In this document: piece by piece, positions 46,408 to 49,716 of the stretch
Layout of the letters: each line of letters begins with the position of its first letter
Numbering within the stretch: the first letter of the stretch is position 1
DNA from: Bacteroidota bacterium
GTDB lineage: Bacteria; Bacteroidota; Bacteroidia; Cytophagales; Cyclobacteriaceae
DNA length: 49,716 nucleotides
Direction: 5' to 3'
Assembly: GCA_022567155.1 (NCBI GenBank)
Contig: JADFHN010000024.1
Location: 1-49,716, forward strand
The notes under the pieces: model-generated
What the model was told of the DNA's origin: nothing
Seen by the model: the letters and a program-made list of their open reading frames with translations, nothing else
The model's database searches: none
Translations under genes and position numbers: made by a program

Positions 46408-47307
46408 ATGAGTGAATTTATTCTGACCGATAAAGCTGTACACGATCAGGTTGCAGAAAACTTGCTATTGAATAATTCTGATTTTAGTAAAATAAAAAAC
46501 AGCGAAGATCTGAGAAAAATCCTTACCAAATATGGAAGGGATATTTCAAAAGTGGAGTACAATATCAATTACGAAGTTCAACTCCGCAAACTACAGGCGG
46601 AACTTATCAAATTGCAGTTCTGGATCGTGAAAAACGAAAAGCGAGTTGCCGTATTGTTGGAAGGCCGTGACGCTGCTGGTAAGGGCGGTACCATTAAACG
46701 GTTTGTTGAACATCTCAATCCTCGATCCATGCGACTGGTGGCGCTAGCCAAACCTACAGAGCTCGAAAAAGGACAGTGGTACTTCCGTAGGTACATCAAA
46801 GAATTACCAGATATAGGAGAAATTGTATTTTTTGATCGTAGTTGGTACAACAGGGCAGTAGTAGAACCGGTTATGGGTTTTTGTGATGATGAGCAGTATC
46901 AGCGATTTATGAGGCAGGTATCCGAATTTGAAGACATGCTTTTCGAAGACGGAGTGCATATTATTAAATTCTGGTTTTCAATTGATAAAAAAGAGCAGGC
47001 ACGAAGATTTGCAGCCAGGAGGCAGAACCCTCTCAAACAATGGAAGTTAAGCCATGTGGACCAGAAAGGGCAGGATATGTGGGATAAATACACGTATTTT
47101 AAAGAACAAATGTTCAGTCGAACACATACCTTCTTCAACCCGTGGACAATTGTAAAAACCAACATTAAAAAGGAAGCCAGGCTCGAGTCTATCCGATTTC
47201 TGCTGTCAAAATTTGAATATACCGGAAAGTCAGAAGCAGCGACCAGGGTGCTTCCCGACCCCAATGTGATTATGCGTTTTCACAAGTCAATGTATAATAA
47301 TGATTAA
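46408..47307 (+). CDS. ppk2: Polyphosphate kinase 2, first tandem copy, 299 aa
   Basis: Uses polyphosphate to phosphorylate nucleotides (or the reverse). P-loop EGRDAAGKGGTIKRF with Lys92, lid and Walker B region FFDRSWYNRAVVEPVMGF, and IIKFWFSIDKKEQARRF. Cytoplasmic. Start at ATG 46408; a TTG at 46402 is the only upstream alternative. A paralogue begins two bases after its stop, so the two are expressed together. Confidence 0.93.
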   Translation: MSEFILTDKAVHDQVAENLLLNNSDFSKIKNSEDLRKILTKYGRDISKVEYNINYEVQLRKLQAELIKLQFWIVKNEKRVAVLLEGRDAAGKGGTIKRFVEHLNPRSMRLVALAKPTELEKGQWYFRRYIKELPDIGEIVFFDRSWYNRAVVEPVMGFCDDEQYQRFMRQVSEFEDMLFEDGVHIIKFWFSIDKKEQARRFAARRQNPLKQWKLSHVDQKGQDMWDKYTYFKEQMFSRTHTFFNPWTIVKTNIKKEARLESIRFLLSKFEYTGKSEAATRVLPDPNVIMRFHKSMYNND

Positions 47308-47309
47308 CC

Positions 47310-48113
47310 ATGCCGGACAAGTCTAAACAAATGAATATGGAAACAGTCAACTTTTCTGAGGCGGATCTCAGATTGCTGAATTCCAATAAGGCAACTAAAA
47401 TCATGCTTCAGGCGTCAGGCACAATACAAACCTCAAATGTGCTTCGGTATGTAAAGTATGAAAGAGAACTTGAATTGCTTCAGGTGGAACTGATCAAGAT
47501 GCAGAAGTGGGTTATCGAAAACAATCAACGTGTATGTATTTTGTTTGAGGGGCGTGATGCTGCCGGCAAAGGAGGCGCCATCAGAAGGATTACCCACCAC
47601 CTTAATCCGCGTAATTACCGCGTAATCGCACTGCCCAAGCCCACCGAACAGGAAAGAGGCCAGTGGTATTTTCAGCGATATATCAGTAAACTGCCTAATC
47701 CTGGCAAAATCGTGTTTTTTGACAGAAGCTGGTATAACCGGTCTGTGGTTGAACCTGTGAATGGATTTTGCACGGATGAAGAGTATATGCGCTTTATGAG
47801 CGAGGTAAATCATTTCGAAACTATGATTACTAATGATAAAATCATACTGATCAAATTTTATTTCTCAATATCCAGAGATGAACAGGAGCGAAGATTTAAT
47901 GATATTAAAAACAACCCGCTTAAAAGATGGAAAATGAGCCCTGTGGATGAACGTGCACTGGAACTATGGGATGTTTACACCAAATACAAGGAACTAATGT
48001 TCAGTGATACCCACAATAAAGAAAATCCATGGATAGTAATTAAAGGCAACAGAAAAACTAAAGCACGACTTGAGGTAATTAAACATATACTTAAAACAGT
48101 TCCTTATAAGTAG
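47310..48113 (+). CDS. ppk2: Polyphosphate kinase 2, second tandem copy, 267 aa
   Basis: Paralogue of the preceding gene with the same motifs: EGRDAAGKGGAIRRI (Lys87), FFDRSWYNRSVVEPVNGF and ILIKFYFSISRDEQERRF. It is shorter at the C-terminus. The P-loop Lys and the DRSWYNR motif are present in both copies, so both may be active. The subclass (ADP- or AMP-phosphorylating) cannot be set from motifs seen here. Confidence 0.93.
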   Translation: MPDKSKQMNMETVNFSEADLRLLNSNKATKIMLQASGTIQTSNVLRYVKYERELELLQVELIKMQKWVIENNQRVCILFEGRDAAGKGGAIRRITHHLNPRNYRVIALPKPTEQERGQWYFQRYISKLPNPGKIVFFDRSWYNRSVVEPVNGFCTDEEYMRFMSEVNHFETMITNDKIILIKFYFSISRDEQERRFNDIKNNPLKRWKMSPVDERALELWDVYTKYKELMFSDTHNKENPWIVIKGNRKTKARLEVIKHILKTVPYK

Positions 48114-48115
48114 CT

Positions 48116-48182
48116 TATTTTTAGTATTATACATTTAATTTAATCTGAGTATTAATAATCTTTTCATTAATTTAATACTAAA
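48116..48182. repeat. Inverted repeat after the second ppk2
   Basis: TTTAGTATTA and TAATACTAAA (ending near 48182) are exact complements, about 40 bases apart. The stem would follow the ppk2 stop. It is AT-rich and the loop is long, so a terminator role is uncertain. Confidence 0.4.
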
Positions 48183-48291
48183 GAGTAGCCTATTCGTTTT
48201 GCTGAATTAATCATATGAGTTAAATATAGGATCAATATAATTGTGGTTTGTTAATTTTAAAAACACGTAATTTTTTTTTAAAAACAACAAA

Positions 48292-49476
48292 ATGATCAGC
48301 CAAGTGAGGATGTTGACTTTAGCGGTACTAATTATATTGCTGGATGCTTGTCAATCACGCCGGTCCAACACCGGAAATGAAGGAATTGATGATACAGGTC
48401 ACCTGAACTATGATTTAATCGCGAATAAGCTAATTGAAAGAACGGCACTCAAAAGCGGCGAAAATGTATTACTGGTCGCCTCGCCAGGGCGATTTGATCC
48501 TCTGATAACGTTGCTAGGTGAAGCAATAAGTCGAAGCGGAGCAAATTATCTTGGTACAATCAGTGTGAATGATACGTTGCAGGAGTCATGGCAAACATCG
48601 TTTACGAAGGATACTTCAGGAAAAAATAAAAAAGAGCTCCAAATATTGTTTGAAATTGTAGATATAGGAATAATGCTTCCTGGCACAACACCAGCTGATT
48701 TGCCATACGGAGTCTTGCAGGAACAATTAGAACGAGGCAAAGGACGTACCATCCATTTCCATTGGACGGGCGCCTATGACCTCAACGGACAACTTCTTGA
48801 TATGGACAATGAGAAAGATCTCTTTTACCAGAAGGCACTTTTAGAAACAGATTATGGCGCACTGGCAACTCATCAGAAAGAATTTGAAGAAGCCATGCGC
48901 AATAATATTATAAGGGTTACCACACCTGCCGGAACGGATATAAGCTTCTCAATCGGCAAACGGCCGGTAACCAGGCAGGATGGTGATGCTTCGGCTGAAC
49001 AGGCGACACAGGCCCGCAACCTGATAGACCGTGAAGTGGAACTGCCTGCCGGGGCAGTACGTGTAGCGCCGGTTGAGCAAACGGTTAATGGCACGGTGGC
49101 CTTTCCTGATGCCATGTGGGCAGGCAGGATGGTCACGGGTTTGATCATGACATTTGAAAATGGCAAGGTTGTGGAAGTGGAAGCAGCAAGCGGGATGGAG
49201 GCGGTAGAAGCTGAAATGGCAGATGCAGGTGAAGCAGGCAGTTCTTTCCGTGAATTTGCCCTGGGCATGAATCCTATGCTTATGATACCGGATAAAGGAA
49301 CCAGATGGATACCTTACTATGGTTATGGCGCTGGGGTAGTACGTCTTTCGTTGGGAAATAACCTGGAACTGGGAGGTGAAGTGGACGGTGATTATGTTCG
49401 TTGGAATTTTTTTACTGATGCCACGGTGACGGTTGGGGATCAGGTATGGGTAAAAGACGGAAACCTGATCAGGTAA
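48292..49476 (+). CDS. M29-like aminopeptidase lipoprotein, 394 aa
   Basis: Lipoprotein signal with lipobox LLDAC (Cys20). The remainder resembles thermophilic M29 aminopeptidases: LLGEAISRSGANYLG near the start, TPAGTDISFSIGKRPV, the LPAGAVRVAPVEQTVNGTVAFPD segment, and VEAASGMEAVEAEMADAG. These metallopeptidases are usually cytoplasmic; a lipid-anchored version is a variant. The metal-ligand set was not traced residue by residue, so catalytic activity is not certain. Confidence 0.75.
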   Translation: MISQVRMLTLAVLIILLDACQSRRSNTGNEGIDDTGHLNYDLIANKLIERTALKSGENVLLVASPGRFDPLITLLGEAISRSGANYLGTISVNDTLQESWQTSFTKDTSGKNKKELQILFEIVDIGIMLPGTTPADLPYGVLQEQLERGKGRTIHFHWTGAYDLNGQLLDMDNEKDLFYQKALLETDYGALATHQKEFEEAMRNNIIRVTTPAGTDISFSIGKRPVTRQDGDASAEQATQARNLIDREVELPAGAVRVAPVEQTVNGTVAFPDAMWAGRMVTGLIMTFENGKVVEVEAASGMEAVEAEMADAGEAGSSFREFALGMNPMLMIPDKGTRWIPYYGYGAGVVRLSLGNNLELGGEVDGDYVRWNFFTDATVTVGDQVWVKDGNLIR

Positions 49477-49716
49477 ATATTGCATGCTTCATATACCTAC
49501 TCCATCCACAATCTCCGGCTTACTTATGACAAAATGCTGATTGGCAACTAACTCTAATTCTCCTCCAACCCCATGCCTACAACCTTTTCCTGTCATTTCG
49601 ATCCCGATGCCTCGGGTGAGAAATCTTTACAGAAGTGATAGCAGGCAATCTCCTTATAAACTAAACTATACCACCAATCGTCATTACCCGAATCGCGATA
49701 GCGATGTCGGGTAATC
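49477..49716. other. Intergenic end of window with repeats
   Basis: No gene seen. GTCATTTCGATCCCGATGCCTCGGGTGAGAAATCTT-type repeat at about 49594-49629 (shown here only by its ends, GTCATTTCGA and GAGAAATCTT) and the start of a TCGTCATTACCCG repeat at 49679 that reaches the window edge. Confidence 0.6.

Overview
The window looks like a chromosomal segment from a free-living member of the Bacteroidetes (Bacteroidota). Evidence is a TonB-dependent receptor with an N-terminal carboxypeptidase-regulatory-like domain followed directly by a DUF4249-type lipoprotein, an outer-membrane DUF5916-type barrel, a TAnnTTTG-type promoter before typA, and gene starts that mostly lack strong Shine-Dalgarno sites. 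No rRNA, tRNA, CRISPR array, phage module or intact transposase is visible. No obviously new multi-gene system is present. The most unusual content is regulatory and degenerative.

Layout. 1-8281: a repeat-rich intergenic stretch with a 10-bp periodic AT tract, a molybdopterin oxidoreductase (minus), a two-domain hypothetical protein, a clearly AT-richer phosphoenolpyruvate carboxylase gene, and typA/bipA. 8282-15126: an erosion zone. It holds a possible structured RNA, a guanine-deaminase-like gene whose catalytic Glu codon is now TAA, a MITE-like element, a thr operon collapsed by deletion (aspartokinase start joined to threonine synthase end), an intact penicillin-acylase-family gene, and a frameshifted threonine dehydratase gene that still carries an isoleucine-codon leader peptide and an attenuator hairpin. 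Threonine synthesis and threonine-to-isoleucine conversion are therefore both broken at this locus.

15127-22851: fasciclin-domain lipoprotein, a small secreted protein, a membrane-anchored class III cyclase lacking two usual active-site residues, a flavoprotein plus TPP-enzyme pair, a C-terminal acyl-CoA dehydrogenase remnant and a small conserved lipoprotein. 22852-34884: a myo-inositol catabolic cluster, iolB-iolC-iolD-Na+/solute symporter-iolA-(outer-membrane barrel)-iolE-iolG. Together these cover oxidation of inositol (IolG), dehydration (IolE), ring opening (IolD), isomerisation (IolB), phosphorylation (IolC) and malonate-semialdehyde oxidation (IolA). The aldolase step (IolJ) and a regulator are not in the window.

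34885-49716: an inverted pair of palindromic repeats, a cyclophilin, a paraoxonase-like lactonase/arylesterase, an M19-like dipeptidase, a truncated TonB-receptor start that ends in a perfect inverted repeat, a MORN-repeat protein, a secreted amidohydrolase, the TonB receptor/DUF4249 pair, two tandem PPK2 polyphosphate kinases and an M29-like aminopeptidase lipoprotein. Dispersed intergenic repeats (GTCATTCT...GAAGAATCT, TCGTCATTACCCG..., GCACGGAA-TAACTTCCGCG) recur throughout.

All functional calls come from reading motifs in the translations; no database search was run.
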